From NCBI GenBank assembly GCA_014529385.2, contig CM043954.1:1718501-1782500 (forward strand): a stretch of DNA of 64,000 nt. The letters run 5' to 3'. Shown piece by piece: positions 22,566 through 33,798 of this stretch. Each line of letters opens with the position of its first letter. Within the stretch, counting starts at the first letter, position 1. Both the position numbers and the translations under genes were made by a program. The notes below the pieces were generated by a model. That model had not been told where the DNA came from. It saw only the letters and a program-made list of their open reading frames with translations, and ran no database searches. This stretch comes from Adiantum capillus-veneris (Eukaryota > Streptophyta > Polypodiopsida > Polypodiales > Pteridaceae).

Positions 22566-24450
22566 CCTTTAAAAACGGCAGAAGCTCAGCCACAGCCACA
22601 AGGGCAACAGCAAACAGCAGTGATGACGCCATCAAAGGACACACAAGAATCTGCAAAAACATCAAGTCGGCTAGCACAAAATGAAGACTGGCAATCAAAC
22701 AACGAGGTCATCCTACAAGCTAATGAGTATGCTAAGAAAATGCAAGACATGACTGAACGACTTCGCTCAGGCAGCACTAAGTCATAGCACAAGGGCCAAA
22801 GAATTAGAGATGGTGATTGACGCACTCCAAGGGGAGTTAGACGACCGACTGAACATCATCACTGATCCACAAAGGCAAGTGCAGGAGTTGAAAGTGGAAG
22901 CTGAACAACATCAGCTCGCAAGGGATAAGCAGCAGAAAGAAATGGAAGAGCTTGGTGATTTGCTTACAAAATTGTCAGATGCTTGCAAATCAAAAGATGA
23001 ATAGCTAACAGAAGTCACAAACGAACTTCTAACTACAACCCTAACAGTTCAAAAGATTCGGGTTCAATTAGATGTAGCCAATGCCTCCCTACAGTACTTG
23101 AAACAAAGAATAAATAATCAGGCAATTTTCCTACAACAAATCAGAGAAATTCTAGTCGTAGCCTCGATCAAAGGCACAGACAAGGTCTACAAGGCATTAG
23201 AGAAGAAAAATAAAGACCTCAAGCTGGAGCTTAAGTTGGAGCAGTCTCAGTGCAGAGACCTAACTTTGATGCGGGTTCAAAGAGAAGATGAGTTGATGAA
23301 GGAAATAGCAGAACTTAAAAGAGTCAACCAGCTATTGAGAGAGGGACGGCCGGAAACCCAAGAGGAGGTAGGCACTTCAGAGCAGCCCCATGTAGAGATC
23401 CCCTCTATTTCATTCGCTGAGATGGAGACACAGCCAGCTGAAGATCCAAGTGGCGAGGAGGAGTTTCTAATACACATAACTGAATCAGACACAGTGCCAA
23501 TGGTCCAGCTCTCAAAGGCTAAGGCAGATGCCCTGAAGGGAAAAATTACACAAGAGATAGATGAGCAGTGGAAGGTAGCAATGGATTGGGAGCTAAGAGT
23601 TCTTCACTCCGTCAACGTTACACAACTCACTCCCAATCAAATCAATGCGCAATAGAACCAACAATCCCTACCCTATCCTTTGATTAAAGTGAAGCTTCTA
23701 CAAGTGAAAGAAAGGCTTTACATTGACATGCAAGTCGAGGGTGCAGATCAAGACCACCCGAAGTGGAGGCTAAGCTGGTTGAACAAGAATCCAAGGTACT
23801 TGATTCTGTTCACAAGAGCACCCGTGGCCCTGCAGAAGGATCCTACCTTCTGTCCTGTACCACGAGTAAGGACTTGGTAAGCACACGAGGCACTAGTAAA
23901 GAAGCGGCCAACTTGTCTAAATTACCCCAAATTGCCTGCTCCAACAAATGGACCGCCAATGGAAGTGTACATGGTGAAAACCCTAACGGGCACCATGTCC
24001 TTCTTCAAAAGTCTACCAGATTTATCATGTGCAATGTGATACAAAATCTATCGAATACTGCTCACTTGCATCAAAGTCTTCCATGATCCAGAGCAAGCAG
24101 GCACCCCGTGGATTTCATTCCTTGAGGGTAATAGAGGATTATGCTACGACCATAGTGGTCAACCTTCCAAAGAAGCCCTCTATGGCTTCTATGCCAGATG
24201 CATGTTTTTACCTTCTCACAATATGCTGGCATTCGAGGAAGCATCCTACACAGGGTTCTTCACTTGGTGAACGAAAACATCTGGGCCAGTGATCAGCAAC
24301 CTGACATCACGCTTTGTAGACTACTCAGCAGTGGAGCTGAAAAACAAAGTCTCCATGTAGTTCTTGCAAGTGCCAGATAAAGAGAGGAAGATCAGATACC
24401 AAAAGGCACTAAATGCGCTTAAAGATCGCCTTGCCAGCTATCAACCATGA
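22566..24450 (+). pseudogene. CoilE ORF, 3' part, coiled-coil protein of unknown function
   Basis: Directly after Cop1 the frame resumes with a Gln/Pro-rich piece (AEAQPQPQGQQQTAV). A long heptad-like stretch from about 22680 to 23350 is rich in Glu, Lys, Leu and Gln, with words such as LQGELDDRLN and KALEKKNKDLKLELKLEQ, which strongly suggests a coiled coil. An acidic segment follows (SGEEEFLIHITESD). After more frame changes a last conserved-looking block reads PWISFLEGNRGLCYD and LYGFYARCMFLPSHN and ends at the TGA at 24448. Stops inside include TAG at 23002 and 24358, both where Gln fits, and at least two frameshifts. There is no zinc knuckle, protease, RT or integrase. I do not recognise the family. 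Confidence 0.6.
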
Positions 24451-24492
24451 CTACTTTAGCTCATAAAGCTGTGTCAAGGGACAACACAGGCA

Positions 24493-24503
24493 AGGAGGGG
24501 GAA
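24493..24503 (+). promoter_or_regulatory. CoilE polypurine tract
   Basis: AGGAGGGGGAA immediately before TGTTAGCAGC, the expected arrangement at a 3' LTR. Confidence 0.6.
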
Positions 24504-24833
24504 TGTTAGCAGCAAGCTAACACGGATACCATTTTTCGGAGCTCCCATATAAAAAATAATTAATATTTTTGATAAATTGGGAATATTGTAACTCCTATTT
24601 TTTGGATAAACATTGTAATTGATGAGCCGGGGCTACAAGCTTGCAGATTCTATCAACCTGTCATTACGTATCTTTAGTTAGAGCCCCCAGATTATTAGTT
24701 TTGACCACCAAAAAACTTGGCTAAGGTATAAAAGCCAATTTTTGTAAGTTATTTGTAAGTTCTCTCCTTCTTGCTCTTCCTACTCCCTCCCCGGTTGTTA
24801 CATTGCAGTCATGTTTGTTGCATTGCAACCACA
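24504..24833 (+). repeat. CoilE probable 3' LTR (end uncertain)
   Basis: Begins TGTTAGCAGCAAGCTAACA, in which GTTAGC and GCTAAC form an inverted repeat. It has a TATA box TATAAAA at 24727 followed by a pyrimidine-rich stretch. It may end at CAACCACA (24833), directly followed by a donor-like GGTAAGAG. No second copy is in the window, so the ends cannot be proved. Confidence 0.5.
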
Positions 24834-24946
24834 GGTAAGAGCTCTATGCCTTGACGTAAACACATCACAGTATTTCGTAGCTTTTGGCGTTGTCGACCCG
24901 CGGCCTAATTTCATCATAAGTATGAATTTACACTTCAAAATCAAAA

Positions 24947-25078
24947 ACTAAGCATAGGCAGGGTATTGGGGCATCATTGCTAAGCATTTAGGTGCATTCT
25001 GGGTCGAAAACGACTAAGCATAGACGGGGTATTGGGACATCATTGCTAAGCATTTAGGTGCATTCTGGGTCCACTGCT
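24947..25078. repeat. Tandem duplication, 66-bp unit
   Basis: Two adjacent copies from 24947 and 25013 share ACTAAGCATAG, GGGTATTGGG and CATCATTGCTAAGCATTTAG, then GGTGCATTCTGGGTC. They differ at only a few positions until the last bases. Confidence 0.92.
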
Positions 25079-25094
25079 GTTAATAATCACGATT

Positions 25095-25410
25095 TTGGCA
25101 CTTGACCTAAAGTGACATTTGAGACCATAAGCATGTGTGCTTAGGTCTTATAAACTTTTCCTAGAAGTTTCTTTATGTTTGGATGTCATTTGATGCTGTA
25201 ATAGATGTGGTTTGTTTGTCGATGAGCGATTGGCTTTTAATGATTTCAGTCACTTGAGTGTAGCTTGAGTTAGATGCGAGTTGTTAGTTGTGTTTTGAGA
25301 GATTGACAACTTCTTGTAGCCTCTATGCACTAGTCGAGTCAGCTTCGTCCCATGGATTGACAATTTAATCGTGGTTCTCGCTAAAACTGCAATAAGATAG
25401 GATAGTGAGG
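25095..25410. other. Short non-coding stretch
   Basis: I see no gene or repeat here. It separates the CoilE block from the Gyp3 gag remnant. Confidence 0.4.
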
Positions 25411-26766
25411 TTAGACACGCGCCCACAATGAACCATCATCATCTACCAAGATTCTGACCTTGTGACCTTGGATAAACCCATGCATGTGCACCAGCTCATG
25501 TGGACCAAAGGTCGGCTGCCACATGGAGGCCATGATAGAGCACTCATAAACTGCTTCAATGTGCATTAATTCCACATCACAAAAGCAAGAGGAGGACTTG
25601 AGAGGTAGAAATTGCACCATGTGCACCGCTTTCTCTTTACCTTGGGCGGTAGAATTTCTCTTGGGACAATCCTTTTTGCCATGTCTACTCCCTAAACAGA
25701 TAAAACATAGCTTTTCCTTCTTTCGTTTCTCAAACTCTTTACTATGCAAATGGCCCCTAGGCCCCTTGGGTTTCTTGGATGCATTAGATGCAACTACTAA
25801 AAAATTTCTCCTCTTATGTCCATGAGGTGTTTGTGGATTTGCATGTGCAGTGTCAGTCATGTGTGTGTTATGCAATGCTTTTTCATCAGGATCATCATAT
25901 ATATGTGCCTACACTATAGCTTCATCAAGCATCTTCAGGTCTTGGGTTTTAAGGTGCTTCTTAATCTCTAGTACTAACCCATGGATGAGCCTAAGAACTT
26001 GTTGAAATGTGTCTAGACCCTCTAGCTTGAGAATCACATCATGATAGTGCGAGATATGCATTTAACGGTTTCTTATGTTGATGCATACGACACTTATCTC
26101 ATGTACACCAATTTTTGTCCGCTTCATTTGTGGGCAGAATTTCATTTTGAACACATTCTCAAAGGCTTCCCAAGTCTATGATATGATGCCCTTATCCTTG
26201 AGTGACATCCACCATTTATGGCCTTACCCTCTAGTCTTAGGCTTGTTTCTAGTGCCTTGAATGCATCTAAAGATAATAAATACCATCCCATTTGCTCAAG
26301 AATATACTCATGGTATCTTTTTTGTGCTCATTTTCCTCTCCTCAAAAGATCAATGGCTTGGTATCCTTTAGAAGTCATCCACCTCTTTTTGAGAGAGAAG
26401 GTGCAAACCCTCCAGATTGGAGCCTTACTCCTACATACCGAGGGTACTCTCGCCAAGCACGAGGGTCGCAAAAAACCTAGTTTGCTCATTAACTTGGCCC
26501 TTGGTTGATTATCACATGAGTTGCACAAGCAAATCATACATGTTAGTGACGTTTGCATTTAACTCTACAAAATTGGACTCTAAAACACTCATGCGTGTTT
26601 GCAGTGCACTAAACTCTTGGATGTCACGCAATTTGATGCTATCATCTAGCCCCATGGTTGCACGGGCACCCTCCATGAGAGTGGTTATTTGTGGGGTAAT
26701 AACAAGTTAAACTAGTGTAGGATTCTCAAAATCAAAAGTATGTTGCATGTCAACATCTGAATCCAT
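25411..26766 (-). pseudogene. Gyp3 gag and protease start (Ty3/gypsy)
   Basis: The minus strand reads from about 26766 (MDSDVDMQHTFDF) through a heavily broken Gag to a clear open part at 25875-25411. That part has a basic stretch, the zinc knuckle CFICLGSRHGKKDC (near 25700), and then HGFIQGHKVRILVDDDGS, which matches the entry to a gypsy protease (normally V-L-x-D-x-G-S). The coding match ends at about 25411, before the rest of pol. Gag packages the RNA, and its knuckle binds it. Many stops lie in the first two thirds. It may once have been joined to Gyp2, on the other side of the nest in the same orientation, but RT is missing between them, so that is only a possibility. Confidence 0.75.
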
Positions 26767-27278
26767 GGTGAACCATGTTGTGCTAGCGAGAGAAAATGAG
26801 TACCTTATGGCAAAAAACGTCTCAAAAAACCAAAGAGGAACCATCAATGAGTAACCAAAAAACAAATCGATTAATCAAAATTGTTAATTTGTAATAAAGT
26901 GCCAATGTTGATCTCGAATGCCGGACATCATCGTCCATTCGAAAATCTTGCTGCCAAAACTTTGAAACCCCATTAAAACTGCCCATGTCAAATTCGGCGA
27001 AGCAAAAACCTTGCTATGCATGGCCAAACTTAAATGAGCACCAAACTTTGTTGAGGAAGAGAGAAACAAGATCAAAAAAATGATGTGACACACAAAATTT
27101 CTGATGTTGTCAATGTTGAAAATTGGCTTGCCTTGCTTGCAAACTTCCCACCGAACTCTCCTCACTCAACAAGCTATGGGGAAGGTGTGTCCAAGGTAGG
27201 CACCCTCCATTATAGGGGTTTTTTAAAAAGGGTGTTGACAAGATCTTCAGCTTCCTTTGGCAACATATGAACTACTAC

Positions 27279-27400
27279 TTTGAATCCTTGAGCGCTTGTG
27301 AATGATCCATGGCAAACAGTGACATGCTAAAATTCTAACTTTGGATCCTTGAGCACTTGTGAATAACCCATGGTAAACAGTGACATGCTAAAATTCTAGC
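27279..27400. repeat. Tandem duplication, 61-bp unit
   Basis: Two copies start at 27279 and 27340. Each reads TTTG-ATCCTTGAGC, CTTGTGAAT, CCATGG-AAACAGTGACATG, then CTAAAATTCTA. A handful of positions differ. Confidence 0.92.
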
Positions 27401-27642
27401 TGTCATTTTGCCAAACAGGTGACATTTCCTTCTTTTAGGGAGTCTTCCTCTAACTGGTATGGTCGAAGCTCAAAAAAAATTTCCTTCATGGTTTTCTTCT
27501 TTGGAGCTCCTGAGGTAGATGAGAGTGAACCTAGTAGGGCACCATCCAATTCATTGGCCAGACCAAGTTTAGCAAGTCCCAACCAAGTAGAAAAGCTAAT
27601 AAGTCAGAAATGAGCTCTAAAACGCACAATCTTGGCAAAATT

Positions 27643-27664
27643 TATCTTAGGCATGCCTAAGATA
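27643..27664. repeat. 22-bp perfect palindrome, copy 1
   Basis: TATCTTAGG, then CATG, then CCTAAGATA: every base pairs with its partner. The same arms occur at 27934 and 39841 with different self-complementary centres. Confidence 0.95.
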
Positions 27665-27933
27665 CAGATGGATGCAGGTGCATGCAAATTGGTGCGTGAA
27701 TGCATAGGAAGTGTATGGGTTGTTTGTGATATGCAAAAAGTTTGATAGCTTTTGGACACTTGTGGTGAGAGTTGTGCACAAATTTGTTCCCGCTTTACGG
27801 CTTTCTGAGCTTTTGGTGACTGATAGAGTTATATTGTGCCAAAATTGATGAAGCTTGTCAAGGTGCTTTATTTGACCATTGTGGACATATTTGTGTCCTC
27901 AAATTGTAAGTCATGTCCCCTCTTTAGCATTTC

Positions 27934-27955
27934 TATCTTAGGTGCACCTAAGATA
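27934..27955. repeat. 22-bp perfect palindrome, copy 2
   Basis: TATCTTAGG, then TGCA, then CCTAAGATA. It lies exactly at the edge where the Gyp4 RT coding match ends. Confidence 0.95.
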
Positions 27956-27959
27956 AGAA

Positions 27960-28760
27960 TGATTGATTTGGGGTGATTTTGTGCTTCTGGCACCTTGATC
28001 ATTTATGTGATTTTTCACAAACCTGCGGCACCCCTTAATATCCAAAGCTTCATCTTCCCCACATTCTTCACATCCTTTGATAGGCAAATCATCAATGAAA
28101 GGCATTGTGATTTGAGGAATAAAGTCATGTAAGACCTTATTCATCCCATTCATCATATGTGCAGCCGAGTTGGTTGCTCCATGCGTCAAGGTACACATCC
28201 TTACCAAACCCAAAGGTGTTCTCATGTTTGTCAAGTCTCTGCTTTCAATTGCAAGCTGAAATTGATCATATCCTGAGTAGAGATCCCCCATCAAGTAGAT
28301 TGCCCTCCCTGCAAACACCTCTGCAAACTCATCCACAATTGGACATGTACCTAAATTTCTAATTGTCACCTTGTTCACTAGTTGCATATCTTGGATGAAG
28401 CGTAGATCACCATTCTTCTTCAGAACTGTGAACCACCTATTTGAGTATGGAGCACAAAAAGGCTCTAAAATCCCCATTTTGATCTTTTCATACAATAGCT
28501 CTACTAACTTTGGCAAATGAAGCTTTGAAACCGGAATAGGCTGTAGATTCTAAGGTACATGAGGTATTGTAAAAATTACCATAGGAGCTACAATAGAAGG
28601 ATCAACACATCCTATCTCATGTGGCTCAAATGCAAATGCCTTACCATGCTTTGAAAGCATTTCTTTAAAGAAATTTGTCTCCTCTTGTGTTAGAAACTCG
28701 TCGCAACCAATGTACAACCCTTGGAAAGACTCCTTTGTGAAGGTGTGCCCAATCTTTTAA
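27960..28760 (-). pseudogene. Gyp4 reverse transcriptase fragment (Ty3/gypsy)
   Basis: The minus strand is readable from about 28757 as one frame with a single TAG (28550-28552) where Gln fits. It shows LTQEETNFFKEML, VVELLYEKI-type entry MPKLVELLYEKIKMGI, then RWFTVLKKNGDLRFIQDM, NKVTIRN, DLYSGYDQFQLAI and MPFIDDLPIKGC, which is the RT catalytic box with two Asp residues. The match stops soon after the catalytic box, close to the palindrome at 27934, so thumb, RNase H and integrase are missing. The gypsy lineage with a NKVTIR box and an xFIDD catalytic site is common in plants and fungi. No product is expected. Confidence 0.88.
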
Positions 28761-29188
28761 GGATTCCTCAAGCTTGGTTGCAAAGCATCTTGTTCAATCT
28801 CTTCCCTGTTGTTGGGTGGTAAGGGTGAAGCTATTGGTTTCACCTTCTTTGCTACACTCTTGTATTTAGTTTCAACCTGAACTTCTGGGCCGACTGTTTG
28901 CTTGAAACATTTGTTTTCTTTAAAGGCTTCTATGACTTGATACATTTCCATAGAGCATACTTCCACAACTTCATTTTCAAGATGCAAACTAGACTCCATT
29001 ATAGCATCAAGCTCACCCATAGTATCTACAAAAGAAACTTGCTCACACAAACCCAAAACATTTTTAGTAGGCTCTAGCAACCCACTCTCTTTCATGCCTA
29101 TTTGTACATTATGTACATATTGCCTCTCACATCTCTTCAAATCTTCAAGTTTTGTAAAACATACTGATCCATTCCTTGTTACTACCAA
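28757..29188 (-). pseudogene. Gyp4 linker region between protease and RT
   Basis: A 143-residue open stretch on the minus strand, acidic and without a recognised domain, containing VTRNGSVCFTKLEDLKRC and EVCSMEMYQVIEAF. It lies between the Gyp4 protease and RT pieces in the same orientation, so it is read as the linker of the pol polyprotein. It shows no zinc knuckle or catalytic motif. Confidence 0.6.
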
Positions 29189-29459
29189 GGAGCCCGTTCA
29201 GAAATTTTCACCTATTTTTGGATCAAGCGAGACCCTTTTCTTTCTGTACCACTGTAATCTCGCTTTACAATGGTACTTGGCCAAAACCCATAATTTTCCT
29301 ATGGTCATGAAACTCTTTGCTCACCTTTGGTAGAGGATGACCTCTGAGGTTGTTACAATTTCTTTTATGGTTTACACAAACTGTGAGAAATTGAATAGAA
29401 TGTTTACCATCTTTGCTTCGAATCCTGGCATAAGCCATCATCCATTACCTTTGTTTCCA

Positions 29460-29900
29460 TTAAACTCCCACGATGTAGGGTTGCCCAAGAATAAGATGAT
29501 ATGAAGATGTGTCCAGTATAAAGAAGTTGTGTTCAACCTTTACATCACCTATTGTCACCTTTACACTTGGACATGCTGCATGCAATTCACCTGATGAATT
29601 GTTTGCCACTCTAACCATCCAACCATGTTCTATGTCCATTGGCCATTTACATTTGTTGTAAAGACTTTTTGAAATTATATTTATTTCAGAACCATGGTCA
29701 ATAAAGGCAACAAATGGTCCTTCAAGGTCACCTACCTTGACTAATGTCTCTGTAGTACCCCGTGCCCAATGGCTTCTAGAATAGTGGCTCCTAGGAATAC
29801 TTTGATATTCTTCCCCATCATTAAAAATTTTCACTTGCCTTACATTCCAAGAAGACCGGTACCATCCCACCATAGCTTCATCACCTTCTTTAGCACGCAC
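29460..29900 (-). pseudogene. Gyp4 aspartic protease
   Basis: The minus strand reads RGTTETLVKVGDLEGPFVAF, then IDHGSEINIIS, the retropepsin active site in the D-H-G-S form seen in one gypsy lineage. NSSGELHAACPSVKV and the closing FFILDTSSYHLILGQPY follow. Both hallmarks of a retropepsin are present, the active-site loop and the later ILG motif. The enzyme would cut Gag-Pol into its parts. It forms one relic with the linker and RT pieces downstream and the Gag end upstream. Confidence 0.88.
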
Positions 29901-30260
29901 CTACACTCCTTGTGTCTTCACAGTATCAGCTTCAGCTTGTGGACGAATAGACTCTCCAAGTGTTTGCTTCTTTCTCTTGATGATGTCGATAATTTCTTCA
30001 TAGAATTCACATTTGGCTATGCCAAGCACCTCCCCAAAGTAAATTCAACCTTGCTATCCAAAATCCTCTCCTCTAGAACTTTCTTCAAGTCTCTAGAAAG
30101 CTCAATGTCAAGTTGTAGTTTGTAAGCTGGTCCTTTTGGCTTACCTTTTGTTGGCTCCTTTTTCTTCCTGTTGTAGATTCCTCCATGATCACTTATGGTG
30201 AAGGTGCCCCTTGTGTTGGTGGTGCTCTCAAAGGTGCTACATCATTCCTCCCTCCACTTC
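29901..30260 (-). pseudogene. Gyp4 gag C-terminal region
   Basis: The minus strand shows GPAYKLQLDIELSRDLKKVL, EERILDSKVEFTLGEVLGIA, and CEFYEEIIDIIKRKKQ across one frameshift. This helical block precedes the protease in related plant and fungal gypsy elements, so it is the end of Gag. A stop (TAG) separates it from the protease frame. Upstream of about 30260 no coding match is seen. Confidence 0.65.
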
Positions 30261-33200
30261 TTTCCTCCCTTCACTTCTTGTAGCTTTCTTTCAATGGCAT
30301 GTTGTTGTTGCATGAACATTGCAAATGCTTGAAAAATTTGCATTGTTGCTAGGTCAAAATGCATGCAATGTTGCTATACGTGATCACCCATGATTACCCA
30401 CAAACTCTCACCTTGGCAGTTTCATGTCGGGTTCACCAAAAGTATGTCGAGAAGTTTGCGGTCTTGCCGGGAAAGCACCGAGCTTTTGGCTGTGAGAGTT
30501 TGTGAGAGAAATCCAAAAACTATTTGAAGGAGCTATACCATAGATGCCATAAAGTCTAGGTTTTGGAAGGAAGTACAATCAAAGTTGCCTCACTCTTTCT
30601 CTCTTGCACTCATACACAAAGAAAGAACACAAAAGAGAATATCAAAACAACACAAAGATGAAGGCTATGGTCATATCGTGTCATGGGTAATATGAAAGGG
30701 TTAATAGATGAGTTAATGGAATTCAATCTTTGCCGACCAAACAGGCTATGAATTGTTTTTTGGAATTGTAATTTTGTGCTTACCATAATATATATGTTTT
30801 GACTAGTGATTAAGATTAATTGTGTGTACAAATCCTCTTGGTTCATAGCAAGATAACTACACTTATGTCAAAAGAAAACTTATAGTCTGTAAGGGGTAGT
30901 ATGATGGGATCTGGTGAGAGAACTGCTTCTTTGAGCCTTTTTGGGCCAAAGAGAAACACAATATGTTGTTGAAAGTGTATTTTACGGCTAATCCAAATGT
31001 TAATTGCAAATAGATCGCACAGAGTGGAAGTGCTAGAAATTCTCTTCATGTGGATTAATCATCTAGGATAACTCTAGTATGTGCAAAATGTAGATGTGAG
31101 AGGAGTGAAGAAAAGAGAATTTCCCTCGCAAGCCCTATTCTTGCCCGTAGACAATAAGGATACTACAGGGAGACATGTACCTGTAGCAAGGAGAACCTAG
31201 AATTTGTAGAGTAAGAATGACTTTCTAAGAGTGAGAGAGATATAGGTTTGGTTAGAAAGGGAGATGAAATTAGAGATATATGTTGGATTAGAGATGAAAA
31301 AAGAAACAACAAGAAATCAATAAAATATCAAAGTAAAACACATCTTATTTGACAAACCCTTCGGGAGCTAATCACCATTTTGATGGAGAGAGAAGAAGAT
31401 GGAAGACTTCAAGCCTTGATCGATGCACCAAGTTCAAGTCCTTCTTTGATTAGATTTTATCTTTCAAGGATGGATTACAAGGTTGGCTAGTCTTCCTCTA
31501 GGAGTAAGTGTAGGCTTAGGCTTATGTTTATGGCTACATACAATTAGGCATTACTACTCTCCCTCCCTCTTGAATGGTTTTCAAGGAAGAAGAGGTCCCC
31601 TTTTATAGGTGAACGGAACGTCCAAACGTTACACAAGAAAGAGAAGAGCCAATGTAACAGGAACTTGTAAAGTTTGAAATGAGCTATCCCTGCATGATAT
31701 GGGCAGACTGGGGTCCACCATTTTGATCCTATCTCCTCAACCGTGGCTCCAAATAAAAAGTAAAGATAGGGGAAAAAAATTCAGCTCACAAGCTACAATC
31801 CCTATTCTTTATACTTTTTCCAATTCGGATTGGAAACTTGTGTTAAAAAATCATCAAAATAGGGTACATTTCTCTGGCAGCAAAAGTCTTTCTGTGACCC
31901 CTTAGCCTAGACTTTCATTTGATTCCAATGGACAGCTCATGCAATATGAAAGCATGACATTGCTCCTTGACAAAGTTTTATAATTATGCTTGCAGTAATG
32001 CATTAAAATAGGTGTATCTTTGAAAATCATGCAAGCTAGTGTCCCACTAGGATTTAATTCCTTCCTAGTAGCTATTAAAAAGAAATATATGAAAAATACA
32101 TAGAATATATATATATATTGGAAGTTACCCTAGATATAGGATCTAGCTAGGGTGTGAGATGACAATGAGATAGTAGAAAGAAAGAACCAATTCTTTTTGC
32201 ACCAAGAAGCTATTGATGCTTTTTTCCATAGTACTTTCTAACGGTAAAGTAAAAATATGTTATCCTTGAGATAAATAATAAGATGAGATAGAAAGCTTAT
32301 TATTATACTTAGATATGCATATGTACATTATAGAAAATATACTTATGTATCTAAAAAGTGGCAAGATAGATCTTGTAGCATCCATTCCCACTATATACGT
32401 ATCACAACACGACATCGCCTAAGATAATTTTTACAAATTATTGTAGTTTAGGTCCTAATCTTGTCTGATATAGCTTCTACTAGGTTAATTATGAAGGTTG
32501 AAGCCCTTGGTTGTGTTTCTTGCACTTGATATTGTGTCCGATTAGGATGAGAGTTATGTTTTTAGCCGATCTTGACTTGGAGTCATTAATCGCTAGTTGT
32601 ATGTCTAGTGAAGGTTGGTAAAGCTCCAATGTAAGGTATAGAGTGCCCCCTTTGAGTTTGAGGTCAAACGGATCAATATTTTGCATTGTGGTGCAAAATG
32701 TCGCTTTGCCGTAAGGATATGGTCATTTTGTTGTACATTGATGATTGGGCCTCTAATGCACCCCTAACTCTCCACAGTTACCTAACATGATGGTCCCAAC
32801 ACATATGTGAAATCTGGTCCAGATCTGGGTCCTCTATCTTCAGCGCGCCAAAGATATTAGGTCAGCTTTTTTGACACGTTATGCATCTTTGACCCTAGCA
32901 ATGTGTTTCCCTACTAGTGGTGAGCCCATGGTTCACTTTTGGTGCAATATGGATGTCTGGTGTGGTCTGTGTTAGGGGTTCTTATCTCAAAAGTTCTCAT
33001 ATTGGTATGTGTTGTCGTGCCCCCTATAGCTCGTATGGTTGATGATGCGATATTCAAAATGCTTTTAGACATAGTTAGGAACTTACCCCTCATGGCTAGA
33101 GTGAGTAAGAGCTGACAAACGGGGTGTAGGAGAGCATGGGAGGTCGCCAAAATCCACAACCCAGAGCTCTCTCTCTAAAGGCTAGAATGTAAATGAGAGG

Positions 33201-33798
33201 GAAAATGGCCCAAGGGACTATACATACCTGGACCTTTTCGACAACCCCCTTCCAATGCCTACCCAATGAGCTTATTAGGCCTTAATGTACTCCCGGATCA
33301 AAAATCTCTGAAAACTGACATCCATGGACCTTTTTGTCACAATTTGTTGATAAGTGAGTCAGAGTGGCCGTCGAGTTTTTTGATTGGAATTGTCCGCAAA
33401 AAAATTTCGCTTTTCCATTAAGCTTCGAGATTTGGAATTTGAAGTTGAAATCCAATTCTAACATACTTGTTTATCATTTTTTATTTATTTGGATTTTATT
33501 AGTTTTATTAGCAAAAATTAAAGGAAAATTAACCAAAATGCTCAAAAAATTCCATCCTATACTTTAGAAAACACTTTTAATTTTATTATTTAGCCATATT
33601 TTTGTGGATTGCTCCATTTTCATAATGATCTTGGCTAGAAAACACGCAACATGAGTAAAAACCGCACTATTTTATGGCTTTTGGCAAAAATGTACATATA
33701 CACACACACCCAGGGGCTATCCTAATGCATTGCTCACTCATCTCATTATTAGAGCAATCGGCTAATTTATTCAAGAAAGATCGTACCTTAACACACAA
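30261..33798. other. 3.5 kb of AT-rich DNA without recognisable genes
   Basis: Open frames are short and lack motifs. The part at 31330-31780 looks like a decayed LTR, with a TTTATAGG box near 31600 in a minus-strand context, and shares a segment with 1650-1725. Runs of TATATA occur near 32106. No tRNA, rRNA or structured element is evident. Confidence 0.35.

Larger units (their letters stand above)
8296..25094 (+). mobile_element. CoilE: nested LTR-type element without recognisable pol
   Basis: The host of the nest. Its long ORF starts at 8503, breaks at 9783, resumes at 22566 and ends at 24450. A purine tract and an LTR-like sequence starting TGTTAGCAGC at 24504 follow. No protease, RT or integrase motif is readable, so the element would be non-autonomous. 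No matching 5' LTR is visible before 8503, so the 5' limit is uncertain. The 13-mer AATAATCACGATT occurs at 8296-8308 and 25082-25094 and may mark the outer limits, but that is weak evidence. Minus-strand gypsy remnants lie on both sides (Gyp2 and Gyp3). Confidence 0.55.
26767..27933. other. Non-coding DNA with a tandem duplication and a palindrome
   Basis: No coding region is supported. It may hold the leader of Gyp3. A 61-bp duplication (27279) and the first of three related palindromes (27643) lie inside. Confidence 0.4.

Noticed and set aside
24885-24915. tRNA-Asp-like primer site (TTTTGGCGTTGTCGACC) after the CoilE LTR
   Set aside because: It departs from the tRNA-Asp complement at several positions and is on the wrong side of a 3' LTR.
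7891-26766. Gyp2 and Gyp3 as two halves of one element split by the nest
   Set aside because: They share orientation and order, but protease and RT between gag and RNase H are missing on both sides, so the link is not supported.
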